Source: Russula earlei | Taxonomy: Eukaryota; Basidiomycota; Agaricomycetes; Russulales; Russulaceae | DNA length: 15,770 nucleotides | Direction: 5' to 3' | Assembly: GCA_025769875.1 (NCBI GenBank) | Contig: JAGFNK010001044.1 | Span: 1 to 15,770, forward strand | Shown here: in pieces, positions 9,122-15,770 of the stretch | How positions within the stretch are numbered: the first letter of the stretch is position 1 | Layout of the letters: each line of letters starts with the position of its first letter | Notes under the pieces: model-generated | What the model was told of the DNA's origin: nothing | The model's database searches: none | Seen by the model: the letters and a program-made list of their open reading frames with translations, nothing else | Translations under genes and position numbers: made by a program

Positions 9122-9163
9122 TGGACAGTCTGACGACTGCCATGCTTCATTGGGGCTTATATA
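9122..9163 (-). promoter_or_regulatory. LTR B core promoter: TATA box and probable transcript start
   Basis: TATATAAG reads from 9163 down to 9156. Thirty-two bases downstream is AGACTGTCCA (9131 to 9122). The spacing fits a Pol II start, and this decamer is exactly what the PBS next to the LTR would pair with, so the transcript probably begins here. The same TATA-to-decamer distance of 32 bases is kept in LTRs A and C. Confidence 0.65.
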
Positions 9164-9299
9164 CAGTGTACAGGGTCGATTACAAAGAACTGGAACTATT
9201 CTAGACCCTTTGGTACCCACCAATAGGACTACAGAGGCATAAACTTGCTTGTGTCAAGTTTCAGGCTTACTGAGTGCATTACTGATCATTGTGGAGCGA

Positions 9300-9400
9300 T
9301 GACATCATTATGATGTCACTGTGGAGCGCTTAGTGAGCCTATGAGGTCACTGTGGAGTTGCTCAGTCAGCCATGATGTCATTGGAGCCTTGATGATGTCA
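9300..9400 (-). promoter_or_regulatory. LTR B U3 cluster of four CRE/ATF-like sites
   Basis: TGATGTCA/TGACATCA occurs at 9300-9307, 9311-9318, 9373-9380 and 9393-9400. The first two form a perfect palindrome with 9-base arms around a single base (9300-9318). The octamer is one base from the ATF/CREB site TGACGTCA. The cluster lies upstream of the TATA box and is kept in all three LTR copies. Binding by a bZIP factor is an inference. Confidence 0.5.
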
Positions 9401-9664
9401 GATGAGTTATGCAACAGTTTCTAAGAGTTTGTGCCGCTGTTTTGGGTTCTTGGTGGCTGGGTGACCATGTGGCTGCCACGCGATGATTACCCGATTAAGA
9501 AACGGGTGCCTGGTCATGTTATGGTGCCTTTGCAATAGCAATATCTTGCACTGCAGGAGGGATAGCCCAAGAAATGGAAGGGAGTTGGTAATGCAAGGTG
9601 AGAGAGGTCTCTCTTGAGTGGAATAGGACAATATACAGCCAGTACCTGGCCTTGGTTTGTAACA

Positions 9665-9944
9665 GTCCCCAGGCTGAGCGTCAACTTGGTCAGCAGGGGG
9701 TCCAAATTCGAGGGGACGCATGTCCACTTCTCCTTCTCCAGTGCTATGTTCATCCATTCCTTGGAAGAAGGCAAGGAGGGAAGCATCAGGAGTGGTGATT
9801 TCAAGTGGCCCATCTGCACCAGAGAGGTCAGATTGGGGAACAATTTCATTAGTGGGAGTTTGGGACATTTGTGAGTGATGATCTGGGGATGAGGAAGTAG
9901 AGGGCATCTTTTGCTGGACTTTTATAACCCGTATGGCAGCAGGG
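9665..9944 (-). pseudogene. pol: E2 pol: low-complexity C-terminal tail
   Basis: After the chromodomain the frame stays open with a Ser/Thr/Pro/Asp-rich tail (SSSPDHHSQMSQTPTNEI and onward) up to LTR B. It carries on into the LTR without a stop, to 9407, but those last residues are LTR sequence and not a real fusion. Just before the LTR the minus strand reads CAGCCTGGGGAC, only a weak purine run, so a genuine polypurine tract is doubtful here. Confidence 0.6.
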
Positions 9945-10113
9945 TTCTTTCTGTGGTATTCCTCTATTAGTCTAGACACTTTGATGTTCTCTACTGGCTC
10001 CCAAGAGTCATGGGCTTCAGAGTATCCTTCCCACCGGACTTGATACTCCAGTTGTTTCCTCCTTCCAGTTCATCTCAAACCTAAAATTGTTGCTACTTCA
10101 TATTCCTCTTCTC
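9945..10113 (-). pseudogene. pol: E2 pol: C-terminal chromodomain
   Basis: EEYEVATILGLR, a TGA, then KQLEYQVRWEGYSEAHDSWE and PVENIKVSRLIEEYHRKN. This is the chromodomain pattern: an EYEVE-like first strand, YxVRWxGY, then an SWEP motif and a terminal helix. Chromoviruses use this module to target insertion to particular chromatin. The TGA is one C-to-T change from CGA. Confidence 0.9.
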
Positions 10114-10159
10114 CTTTCTGATAAGGTTGGAAACTGCTTCTTCACTTCCACATTAGGGA

Positions 10160-11169
10160 AGTGATCTTCATCGCTTCTTGTGCCTGTGATCTCACCTCCT
10201 GGATTCAGACTTTCCAATTGTCTATTCTTGGTATCTTGCTTCCCCGATTTGGCTGGTGTGCCTTGGGTGTAAAGCCCATCCATAAGAAGAAAGGGGACTG
10301 CTTGGTTGTCTCTGAAACATTAGAATTCATCGTGTATTGCACCAGAGGCAGCCAGTCCACCCAATCGCCTTGTTGGTGGTTGCAAAAGATCGTGAGTGAT
10401 GTTTCCATTGTCTGATTCATTCCTTCTGATTGTCCATCTGTCTGGGGATGGTAGGCGGTGCTGATATTCTGTTTGATATTCAGCTGGTCGCAAAGTTCCC
10501 TAATGAACTTGGAACTTATTAGTTTGTCTCGATCAGATATGATCTTGCTTTGTACTCCCACAAAGGGTAATATTCTGTCCTTGTAGAGCTGTGCTAGCTC
10601 TTCTGCGTCCATCTCTTCCTTGCAAGGAAGCAGGATGATGCCTTTAGTACAATCGTGGTTGGTGACAGTCAATATACTGTCATATCCTTTCGACTTTGGC
10701 AATTTGACCACACAGTCCATGCTGACAGTCGAGAAGGGAGTAGCCCCTTCTTCTGGTGGTATGGGATACAGGGGAGGTCGACTTGGATGAGTGTTTGACT
10801 TGTTACTTTGGCAAATTGCACATCCTTCCACATATCAGTTGACAAAGCATCTCATGGTGGGCCACCAGTAGTATTGCAATCATTCCCAGTAATGTTTTAG
10901 CTTTCCCTGGGTGTCCTGCTGTGGGACTGTCATGATACTGTTCCAGTAATGTCCTGTGGGTCCCTTCATTGCCTGTAACCACCAAGGCTTCATTCTTCCA
11001 CCATAAGCTATGTCGCTTCTCCAGTTGGTGTCTCTGTACCCAATCAAGTAACTTTAACCGGTGTCTCTCTTCCCCTTGTTGGTTCTTTATCCGTTCTTCC
11101 AATGCAGTAGTATGCATTACTTGAATAAAAAGGTGGTCAAGTAGCACGACCACTTCTTCTTTATCCCCT
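10160..11169 (-). pseudogene. pol: E2 pol: integrase, DD35E core
   Basis: Zinc-binding region: LLEQYHDSPTAGHPGKAKT (about 10895-10950), then after a frame change CAIC (about 10811-10822). The core is continuous from 10831 to 10205 with all three catalytic residues: Asp in TVSMDCVV (10715-10717), Asp in KIISDRDK (10532-10534) and Glu in TDGQSEGMNQ (10424-10426), with 35 residues between the last two. YHPQTDGQSE and WVDWLPLVQYTMN are family blocks. It would join the cDNA to the target. The core alone looks intact; the rest of the polyprotein is not. Confidence 0.9.
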
Positions 11170-11639
11170 TGTCCATCATCAAGGTCAGGTCTCCTAGACA
11201 GGGCATCTGCTTTATTCCTTGATCCTGCCTGGTGTTTCAGTTCTAAGTTGAAGTCTGCCAAGAGGGTAATGTATCTTGCTACTTGACCATTTATTTGCTG
11301 AGGGTGTTGGGTAATGCAACAGGTTTTGCATGGTCTGTATAGACCACCACCTTATGCTTTGCTCCCATGAGCAGGTGTCTCCAGTGCTTCAAGGCTCGCA
11401 CCATGGCTAAGAACTCTTTGTCCCATATGTCGTAGGTTCTTTTCGGCTTGTTTCAAGGCTGCGGAGAAGTAACCTATTGGCCTCCTCTTTCCTTGTTCAT
11501 CATTCTGGAATAGTACTGCTCTAATAGCATAATTGGATGTGTCTACTTCCAGTTCAAAGGGTCACTCCTCATCAGGATGGAGCAGGATGGGGTCGGAAGA
11601 TACTATCTGGATAAGTCATTCCAGAGCATCTTTGCATTC
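11170..11639 (-). pseudogene. pol: E2 pol: RNase H
   Basis: PFEWTQECKDALE opens the connection (from about 11660). FELEVDTSNYAI (about 11530-11560) carries the conserved Asp, and QGKRRPIGYFSAAL follows near 11465-11505. After a frameshift near 11410 the end of the domain is clear: LADFNLELKHQAGSRNKADALSRRPD (spanning about 11185-11261), among the most conserved blocks of gypsy RNase H. It is disrupted by at least one stop (near 11564) and one shift. Confidence 0.85.
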
Positions 11640-11764
11640 TTGGGTCCATTCAAATGGCACCCCTTTCTTTGTCAAGGCAATAATGGGTTGAGCAATCTGA
11701 CTGAATCCTTGAATGAAAGCCCTATTGTAACTGAGGACTCCCATAACTTTGTGTACTTCATGTA

Positions 11765-11769
11765 CATCC
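11765..11769. repeat. Target-site duplication of LTR D, left copy
   Basis: CATCC, identical to 12066-12070. Confidence 0.88.
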
Positions 11770-11826
11770 TGTTGGATATACAATCTGTTATATAGATTAA
11801 TCCACTTCACTGTACCCAAGGCTAGG

Positions 11827-11837
11827 TAGCTCAGTGG
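11827..11837 (+). promoter_or_regulatory. Pol III A box in LTR D
   Basis: TAGCTCAGTGG fits the A-box consensus TRGYNNARNNG. It sits 7 bases into the tRNA-like sequence, 44 bases before the B box. Confidence 0.75.
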
Positions 11838-11870
11838 TTAGAGCACCTGGTATATATCTGGGAGGTCCTG

Positions 11871-11881
11871 GGTTCAATCCC
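11871..11881 (+). promoter_or_regulatory. Pol III B box in LTR D
   Basis: GGTTCAATCCC fits GWTCRANNC at the right distance from the A box for TFIIIC binding. Confidence 0.75.
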
Positions 11882-11892
11882 CAGTCTGGCCA

Positions 11893-11896
11893 TTTT
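11893..11896 (+). terminator. Possible Pol III terminator
   Basis: TTTT directly after the discriminator base of the tRNA-like sequence. Confidence 0.5.
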
Positions 11897-11944
11897 CTTA
11901 ATTGCACCAGGATATAAGGGAATCATGTGAGCGCATGTCAACCC

Positions 11945-11960
11945 CCTCCTCTGAGGTCCC
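11945..11960 (+). repeat. 16-bp direct repeat in LTR D, copy 1
   Basis: CCTCCTCTGAGGTCCC, identical to 12024-12039; contains a CCTC-T-GAGG hairpin. Confidence 0.75.
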
Positions 11961-12023
11961 CAGGTTGGGTCACATAGTGTTGAACCCACAAGTCGGACCC
12001 AAGAGGGTGGCAATGACTAAGCA

Positions 12024-12039
12024 CCTCCTCTGAGGTCCC
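12024..12039 (+). repeat. 16-bp direct repeat in LTR D, copy 2
   Basis: CCTCCTCTGAGGTCCC, identical to 11945-11960, 79 bases downstream. Confidence 0.75.
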
Positions 12040-12065
12040 TCTATCTGTGGTTGCATTTCACAACA

Positions 12066-12070
12066 CATCC
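12066..12070. repeat. Target-site duplication of LTR D, right copy
   Basis: CATCC, directly after the terminal CAACA; pair of 11765-11769. Confidence 0.88.
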
Positions 12071-13079
12071 TTGATTTCCCTAGGCCAGTCTGTGATTCCT
12101 TGGACCTTGGAGGCCTCAATCTTCATCTTTCCTTCGTCTATGTCCCACCCCAGCATGGTTAGTTTCCACACCATGAACTGGCACTTCTTGGGTTTCAGGA
12201 AGTATGACTTCTTCTGCATCAGCATGAGTAGCTCACTGATGCATTGCTCATGGAATCTCTAGTTGTTTCAGGACTGTCCCCCATGGCAATTCTGAAGTCA
12301 TCCAGATAGTTGACAGTGTATTCCGCCCATCAGTCCATCCAGTCACCAAAGTCTCTTCTCATCAGCCTAGTAAAGAAGGCTGGTGCATTCTTGAGCCCAA
12401 AATACATGATGTTGGGCAGGTAGGTTTCCATATGGCATCTGAAGGCTGCCTTCCAGTGATCTCCTTCTGCCAGTTGCACATTATTGGTATCCCCATCGAT
12501 ATTGAACTTGGAGAACACCATTTTCCCTTGAAGTCTTTCCACCTCTTGTTCCAGATGTGGTAAAGGTTCATTGTCTCATCTGGTCCACTGGTTTAGGTCA
12601 TCGATAGCCTACAATGATCCTCTTCTCCTTGCTGTCCTTCTTGCCAATGAAGAACACTGGAGATGTGTAAGCTGGATGGACCTGGAGTGATGTATCACTT
12701 TTCTACTTCATCAGCTAGGAATTTTCTTGAGGTATTCTCATTCATCTTGTGTTAGGGGGTACACTTTGCAGTTTAGCTCCTTTGGTGCATCAGGTAACAG
12801 CTCTATCTGCATATCTGGTTCCCTTGGTGGTGGGAACCTCTGGGACTTCTCTTCTGAGAAGACATCTGCAAAGTGGTGGAATCACTTTGGAACATTGACA
12901 AGGGGGTCCTCTCCTTCCTGTGGTTCAATTGACTGCTGGGCCCACTTCTGAGCAATAGTTGTCTTTTGTAGGTAGATGGCTTCCCCTTTCTTCAATTGTC
13001 GGTTTTCATCTCTTGCTCGCTTTTGGATATTTCCAACATAGAGATCCAGGTACTTGTTTCAGTAGTCTCAATCCATACT

Positions 13080-13489
13080 GCTCCTTCCATCAGCTGTCCT
13101 TTCTTCCAGTTGATGGGTGGGGTCGAACTCATATAGGAAGGGATATCCCAGGATGACCTGATCCATTCCTAAATCTGTGAGATAGAACTTTTTTCAAGCT
13201 CTCCTTCTCTTATATCGGACGTGAAGCCAGCAGTAATGGGTGAGTTCCCCTTGCTTTATTCTGGGTTCTGTCAATGTTTTGTACTACCATGGGTTCATGT
13301 AGTTCTTGTTTCCCAATCTTCAGTCTTTTCCAAGCTGAATGATCGATGAAGTTCTCTGTTGCTCCACTGTCCAGTAGAGCAGATTCCTCGGCCATTGTGT
13401 GCAGTGATAAAAGTGAATGGAATATTCATAGCATTCAGTCTTCTAATGTACACTTGCAACACACTATTCTTCCTAAGCCAGGCCATCAA
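13080..13489 (-). pseudogene. pol: E2 pol: retropepsin-like protease
   Basis: VYIRRLNAMNIPFTFITA (about 13400-13455) is the first strand region; a frame change leads to SALLDSGATENFIDHSAW with the catalytic Asp codon at 13369-13371. The C-terminal half has LTDLGMDQVILGYPFLYEF (about 13130-13180), matching the ILGxPFL closing motif. The frame changes at least twice, so it is inactive. Confidence 0.83.
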
Positions 13490-14587
13490 CTTAGGTGTTC
13501 CTAAAAACCCTGTTCCATCAGTTCTTCCAATAAGTCCTCCTTCTGTTTGGTGGACATCTTCTTTATGGACACAGAGGAGGAGCTCTTGTTATAGTAGGAG
13601 GAGGAGATGTGGATTGTCCAGAGACAGTGCTTCATTTCCACTGTCCCCTGAATTGTCCTCCTTTTCTGTTTCCAGAGCTCGAGCTTTTCCTTTGTCCCTT
13701 GGGTTACTTGATTTCTTTTTGACTCTGTCCTTGTCAGGACAGTTCCTGGCTGATATGCCCTGCTTTCCTTGCAGATGAAGCATTTCCCTTCTGCTAGCAG
13801 TTTCTTCTTTTCCTCTGTCAGAGGAGGACGGTCGCTTGGTCCTTGCTGCATTAGTGGATACCGAGTCCACTTCCATAGCATTCAGGTCTCTTTGGTTTCG
13901 CCTTTTCCCAGCCTGTAGGGATTTCATGCGATTCTCCCTGGTGGTCAATGATCCACCTCCAGATCCAATATTGGCTTTCATGAGCTGGTCTCTGGCCTGT
14001 TCTTCCCTAGCAGGCATTGATCCATGCTCGCAGATCATTGATGGCAGGTATGTCTCTGACTGGTTTGATTGTAGATTTGTCACACCAGCCAGGTGATTAG
14101 TCCAGCCTTATAGGCTTTGACTGCTCCTGGTGAATTCTGGTCCCTTCCTGCTTTACTGAGCAGAACAAGGAATTTGCTGGTATAATCATCCAGCAATGCT
14201 GCTTTAGACATGGACAATTGTTGTAGCTCCATGAAAGCATCTTCAGGCTCTGTGGTGTCTTTGAATTCTCTGAAGAAGTCATCCACAAATTTGGTCCAAA
14301 AGAGCATGTCAGTTGGATCTAGCTGCACTGGTGCATAGGGAGATGGCGGGTCCCCATTTCTTTTTGCTTCTACCAGGTTCGTTTGGTTGACCACCCATTC
14401 ATGCACCTTCTCTCCTTTGATGTAGGTGAGAGCTAGGCTACTCACTTCATTGGAATAGTCATAGTCAGGTTGTCACTGTTAAGCAGATTCCATAAATTGA
14501 AATCCTGGACGAAGTACTTTGTCTTCTTCCTGTCTCCTTTGAAGACTTCAGGAGGGTCTCCTTTCAGAGATCCATTGCCTCCATGGG

Positions 14588-14592
14588 GGCCT
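14588..14592. repeat. Target-site duplication of LTR C, left copy
   Basis: GGCCT, identical to 15412-15416. Confidence 0.9.
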
Positions 14593-14854
14593 TGTTACGA
14601 ACAAGGCCAGGTCCTGGCCGTAGATGGTCCTATTTCACTCAAGAGAGACCTCTCTCATTTTGCATTACCAACTCCCTTCCGTTTTCTGGGCTTATCCCTC
14701 CTGCACTGCAAGATATCGCTATTGCAAAGGCACTATAACATGACCAGGCACCCGTTTCTTAATCGGGTAATCATCACGTGGCAGCCAATGGTCACCCAGC
14801 CACCAGGAACCCGAAACAGTGGCACAACTCTTAGAAACTGTTGCATAACTCATC

Positions 14855-14955
14855 TGACATCATCAAGGCTCCAATGACATCATGGCTGACTGAGCAACTC
14901 CACAGTGACCTCATAGGCTCACTAAGCGCTCCACAGTGACATCATAATGATGTCA
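14855..14955 (+). promoter_or_regulatory. LTR C U3: CRE/ATF-like cluster
   Basis: TGACATCA at 14855-14862, 14875-14882 and 14937-14944, and TGATGTCA at 14948-14955; the last two form the 19-base palindrome 14937-14955 shared with LTRs A and B. Confidence 0.5.
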
Positions 14956-15089
14956 TCGCTCCACAATGATCAGTAATGATCAGTAAGCCTGAAACTTGAC
15001 ACAAGCAAGTTTATGCCTCTGTAGTCCTATTGGATGGTACCAAAGAGTCTAGAATAGTCCCTGTTCTTTGTAATCGACCCTGTACACTG

Positions 15090-15131
15090 TATATAAGCCC
15101 CAATGAAGTATGGTAGTTGTCAGACTGTCCA
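15090..15131 (+). promoter_or_regulatory. LTR C core promoter
   Basis: TATATAAG at 15090-15097 and AGACTGTCCA at 15122-15131, with the same 32-base spacing as in LTRs A and B. Confidence 0.6.
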
Positions 15132-15411
15132 TTTGTGATATCTCATACTCCTGGTACTCCCCCGCGACTGCTCAGTTTAAAGACTCCCCTCGCTTCCAAG
15201 GTACTCTTCAATGACTGCCTTGTCTAAAGCCCCTTGCTGCACTGGCCTCCAGTCTTCGCCTCTGCCTCCAGTTACATACCAGTCCCCATCTGGTACATTC
15301 TAGTCATTTGGCTCGTCCTCCTGTTCAACGCCGCCTACGCCGCGTACCATCTGTTCCGACCCTTCCCACCTGCTCCTGAGTCCACACGGATCAGCAGTAC
15401 GTATTTTGACA

Positions 15412-15416
15412 GGCCT
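15412..15416. repeat. Target-site duplication of LTR C, right copy
   Basis: GGCCT, directly after the terminal TTGACA; pair of 14588-14592. Confidence 0.9.
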
Positions 15417-15770
15417 GGTGCCAGCTGAGGCGCCAGTTGCCCCTGGTCCTACAGGAGGTGCTGCAGGTGGTCCCCCTCCTGGAGGGCCTCCTCCGGGTGG
15501 GCCTCCTCCTGGTACTGGTGGACCTGCAGGTCCAAAGGGGACTCCTCCACCTCCAGGTTGTCCTCCTCCACCAGGTGGACCGCCTCCAGGGTTTATTACA
15601 ATGGTGGGCCCTGTTCTTCCACCTGCGTCTGGGGTTGGCAATGGTGGCTGTTTCCGTTGCTGCATGGTAGCCATTTCAACCGATTCTTCTGGTTCTTCAA
15701 CAATTGTTGGTTCAATGGGCAAGACAGGTACTGTTTGCTCTAGTCTTTCAGCTAGCTCCAATACTTCTGG

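Larger units (their letters stand above)
1..9664 (-). mobile_element. E1: Ty3/gypsy retrotransposon (Tf1/sushi-like), 3' end outside window
   Basis: Read on the minus strand the order is 5' LTR, primer-binding site, an extra ORF, gag with a CCHC knuckle, protease, RT, RNase H, integrase, which is the Ty3/gypsy order. After subtracting the two nested insertions and their target duplications (837 and 550 bases), about 8.3 kb of E1 is in the window, and the end of pol and the 3' LTR are still missing. This makes it longer than typical Tf1/sushi elements of about 5-7 kb, the excess being the extra ORF. It is inactive: several stops and frameshifts are visible, plus two insertions in RT. It appears to be inserted in E2 at 9665. 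The assignment of LTR B to this element rests on the PBS match; the gypsy identity rests on motifs in every pol domain. Confidence 0.88.
8837..9664 (-). repeat. LTR B, 5' LTR of E1 (828 bp)
   Basis: On the minus strand it begins TGTTACAAAC and ends TTGACA, the same termini as LTRs A and C, and it matches them along the whole length with scattered, mostly transition differences. The five bases on each side (CCAGA at 8832-8836, GTCCC at 9665-9669) do not match, so it is not an independent solo LTR. Two bases beyond its 3' end lies a PBS complementary to its own R region, and an ATG follows about 38 bases after the LTR, which makes it the 5' LTR of E1. A tandem E2/E1 structure sharing one LTR is the alternative. 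Confidence 0.87.
11820..11892 (+). tRNA. tRNA-like sequence (Ile-UAU-like, no U33) inside LTR D
   Basis: The 73 bases fold as a full cloverleaf. Acceptor 11820-11826 with 11885-11891 (7 pairs, 2 wobble), D stem GCTC/GAGC (4 of 4), anticodon stem CCTGG/CTGGG (5 pairs, 2 wobble), T stem CTGGG/CCCAG (5 of 5), D loop AGTGGTTA and T loop TTCAATC both canonical, discriminator A at 11892. There is no intron. The anticodon loop is TATATAT: position 33, almost always U, is A, and 34-36 read UAU. That makes decoding doubtful and suggests a domesticated or decaying tRNA relic kept for its promoter. TTTT at 11893-11896 could end a Pol III transcript. Confidence 0.8.
11770..12065. mobile_element. Solo LTR D (296 bp) carrying a tRNA-like sequence
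   Basis: Begins TGTTGGATATAC and ends TTCACAACA, so it has TG...CA ends inside a 5-base inverted repeat TGTTG/CAACA. It is flanked by a perfect 5-bp duplication CATCC at 11765-11769 and 12066-12070. Those are retroviral-integrase hallmarks, not those of a SINE. Removing it plus one CATCC rejoins E2 RT coding (REIKD to VHEVHKV). It resembles neither LTR A, B nor C. It holds a 73-base tRNA-like cloverleaf and a 16-bp direct repeat. The size and content suggest a TRIM-like short element; the internal part is absent, so the superfamily is not known. Confidence 0.85.
11640..13079 (-). pseudogene. pol: E2 pol: linker and reverse transcriptase, split by LTR D
   Basis: The linker has FHHFADVFSEEKSQRFPPP and LPDAPKELNCKVYPLT (about 12730-12900), the usual gypsy approach to RT. 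RT motifs: YITPSPSAYTSP-like text and VFFIGKKDSKEKRIIV in changing frames (about 12610-12690), MVFSKFNIDGDTNNVQLAEG with the first catalytic Asp (about 12450-12515), FGLKNAPAFF (about 12375-12405), and NYLDDFRIAMGD with YLDD codons at 12297-12308. KPKKCQF and WPREIKD follow, then LTR D; past it VHEVHKVMGVLSYNRAFI and IALTKKG continue. Removing LTR D with one CATCC rejoins these exactly. Several in-frame TGA codons mark decay. Confidence 0.86.
14593..15411 (+). mobile_element. Solo LTR C (819 bp), E1 LTR family
   Basis: Begins TGTTACGAAC and ends TTTTGACA, flanked by a perfect 5-bp duplication GGCCT at 14588-14592 and 15412-15416. It matches LTR A in the same orientation and LTR B in reverse. 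No internal domain is present. It lies in the E2 gag, in the opposite orientation to E2. Confidence 0.93.
9665..15770 (-). mobile_element. E2: Ty3/gypsy chromovirus, 5' end outside window
   Basis: Reading down the minus strand: Gly/Pro-rich gag, CCHC remnant, protease DSGAT, RT with YLDD, RNase H ending in ADALSRRPD, integrase with DD35E, C-terminal chromodomain. This is the chromovirus order. It is a different family from E1, as the integrase and RT sequences clearly differ. It is heavily decayed, with many TGA stops and frameshifts, and hosts solo LTRs C and D. Its sequence stops abruptly at LTR B (9664); I read this as E1 having inserted there, so the true E2 3' LTR would lie beyond E1, outside the window. 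Confidence 0.87.
13501..15770 (-). pseudogene. gag: E2 gag, split by solo LTR C
   Basis: The upstream part (15770-15417) encodes a polar segment, then a long Gly/Pro-rich linker (about 15430-15610) with GGGPP repeats, common before capsid in Agaricomycete gypsy Gags. LTR C interrupts. Capsid resumes at 14587 with LKGDPPEVFKGDRKKTKYFV and, after a one-base shift near 14450, LALTYIKGEKVHEW, LFWTKFVDDFFREFKD and ALLDDYTSKFLVL down to about 14110. A basic, charged segment follows. The nucleocapsid knuckle near 13750-13800 begins CFIC, but its GH and NC parts are each in another frame, so two indels fall within about 30 bases. Further shifts occur near 14090 and 15412. Its start lies outside the window. 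Confidence 0.82.

Noticed and set aside
8837..9664. LTR B as a third solo LTR
   Set aside because: No matching flanks, and a PBS complementary to its own LTR lies directly beside it.
9407..9979. A fusion protein running from E2 pol into LTR B
   Set aside because: The open frame is accidental: from 9664 downwards the residues are encoded by LTR sequence shared with A and C.
11820..11892. Ordinary host tRNA gene
   Set aside because: It lies inside an element with TG...CA ends and a 5-bp duplication, within a retrotransposon RT, and lacks the near-universal U33. A functional host tRNA is unlikely.
11831..12013. Minus-strand ORF ending in LGIEPRTSQ...
   Set aside because: This is the antisense of the tRNA-like sequence; such GIEPRTS peptides are a well-known artefact of tRNA-derived repeats.
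11820..12065. tRNA-derived SINE
   Set aside because: The inserted unit begins 50 bases before the tRNA-like head, has no poly-A or simple-repeat tail, has inverted TGTTG/CAACA ends and a 5-bp duplication, which point to integrase, not LINE-type insertion.
14470..14877. Plus-strand ORF of 135 codons
   Set aside because: It crosses from antisense E2 gag into solo LTR C; it is not a gene.
15437..15743. Plus-strand ORFs rich in Leu/Val/Gln
   Set aside because: They are the antisense of the Gly/Pro-rich E2 gag linker.
1..15770. CRISPR arrays, rRNA, prokaryotic operons or host protein genes
   Set aside because: None seen; all readable coding belongs to retroelements, and the rest is LTR or MITE sequence.

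Overview
The window looks like a piece of a repeat-rich fungal genome, most likely a basidiomycete (Agaricomycetes), with no recognisable host gene. It is a stack of nested mobile elements. The basis for the organism call is the type of retroelement (Ty3/gypsy chromoviruses of the Tf1/sushi kind, one with a visible chromodomain, both decayed by stops and frameshifts), the Gly/Pro-rich Gag and the general base composition. The exact genus cannot be read from the sequence.

Layout. Two large Ty3/gypsy elements lie head to tail on the minus strand. Element E1 occupies 1-9664 and leaves the window at its 3' end. It has a 5' LTR (8837-9664), a primer-binding site (8825-8834), a long unrecognised ORF upstream of gag (8798-6365), gag with a CCHC knuckle (6294-4786), and pol in a -1 frame relative to gag (protease, reverse transcriptase, RNase H, integrase up to a GPY/F-like module near base 1). 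Element E2 occupies 9665-15770 and leaves the window at its 5' end. It has a Gly/Pro-rich gag, protease, RT, RNase H, a DD35E integrase and a C-terminal chromodomain.

Five further insertions or boundaries are resolved to the base. Solo LTR A (2635-3466, plus strand, 5-bp duplication TTCAG) splits the E1 reverse transcriptase 13 bases from its YLDD codons. A 547-bp inverted-repeat DNA element (1792-2338, duplication TAA, PIF/Harbinger-like MITE) splits the E1 RT-RNase H connection. Solo LTR C (14593-15411, plus strand, duplication GGCCT) splits the E2 gag. A short solo LTR of a different family, D (11770-12065, TGTTG...CAACA, duplication CATCC), splits the E2 RT. LTR B (8837-9664) has no flanking duplication and is best read as the 5' LTR of E1, which would mean that E1 itself jumped into the 3' end of E2. 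LTRs A, B and C belong to one family.

The most unusual items are: (1) LTR D contains a complete tRNA-like cloverleaf (11820-11892) with Pol III A and B boxes and a TTTT run directly after it, a tRNA counterpart of the 5S-bearing Cassandra LTRs; (2) E1 carries about 2.4 kb of extra, unrecognised coding sequence between the PBS and gag; (3) the E1 primer-binding site is the reverse complement of ten bases in its own LTR placed 32 bases after the TATA box, the arrangement expected of Tf1-type self-priming. Relative order of events inferred from nesting: E2 is oldest; D, C and E1 entered E2; A and the MITE then entered E1.
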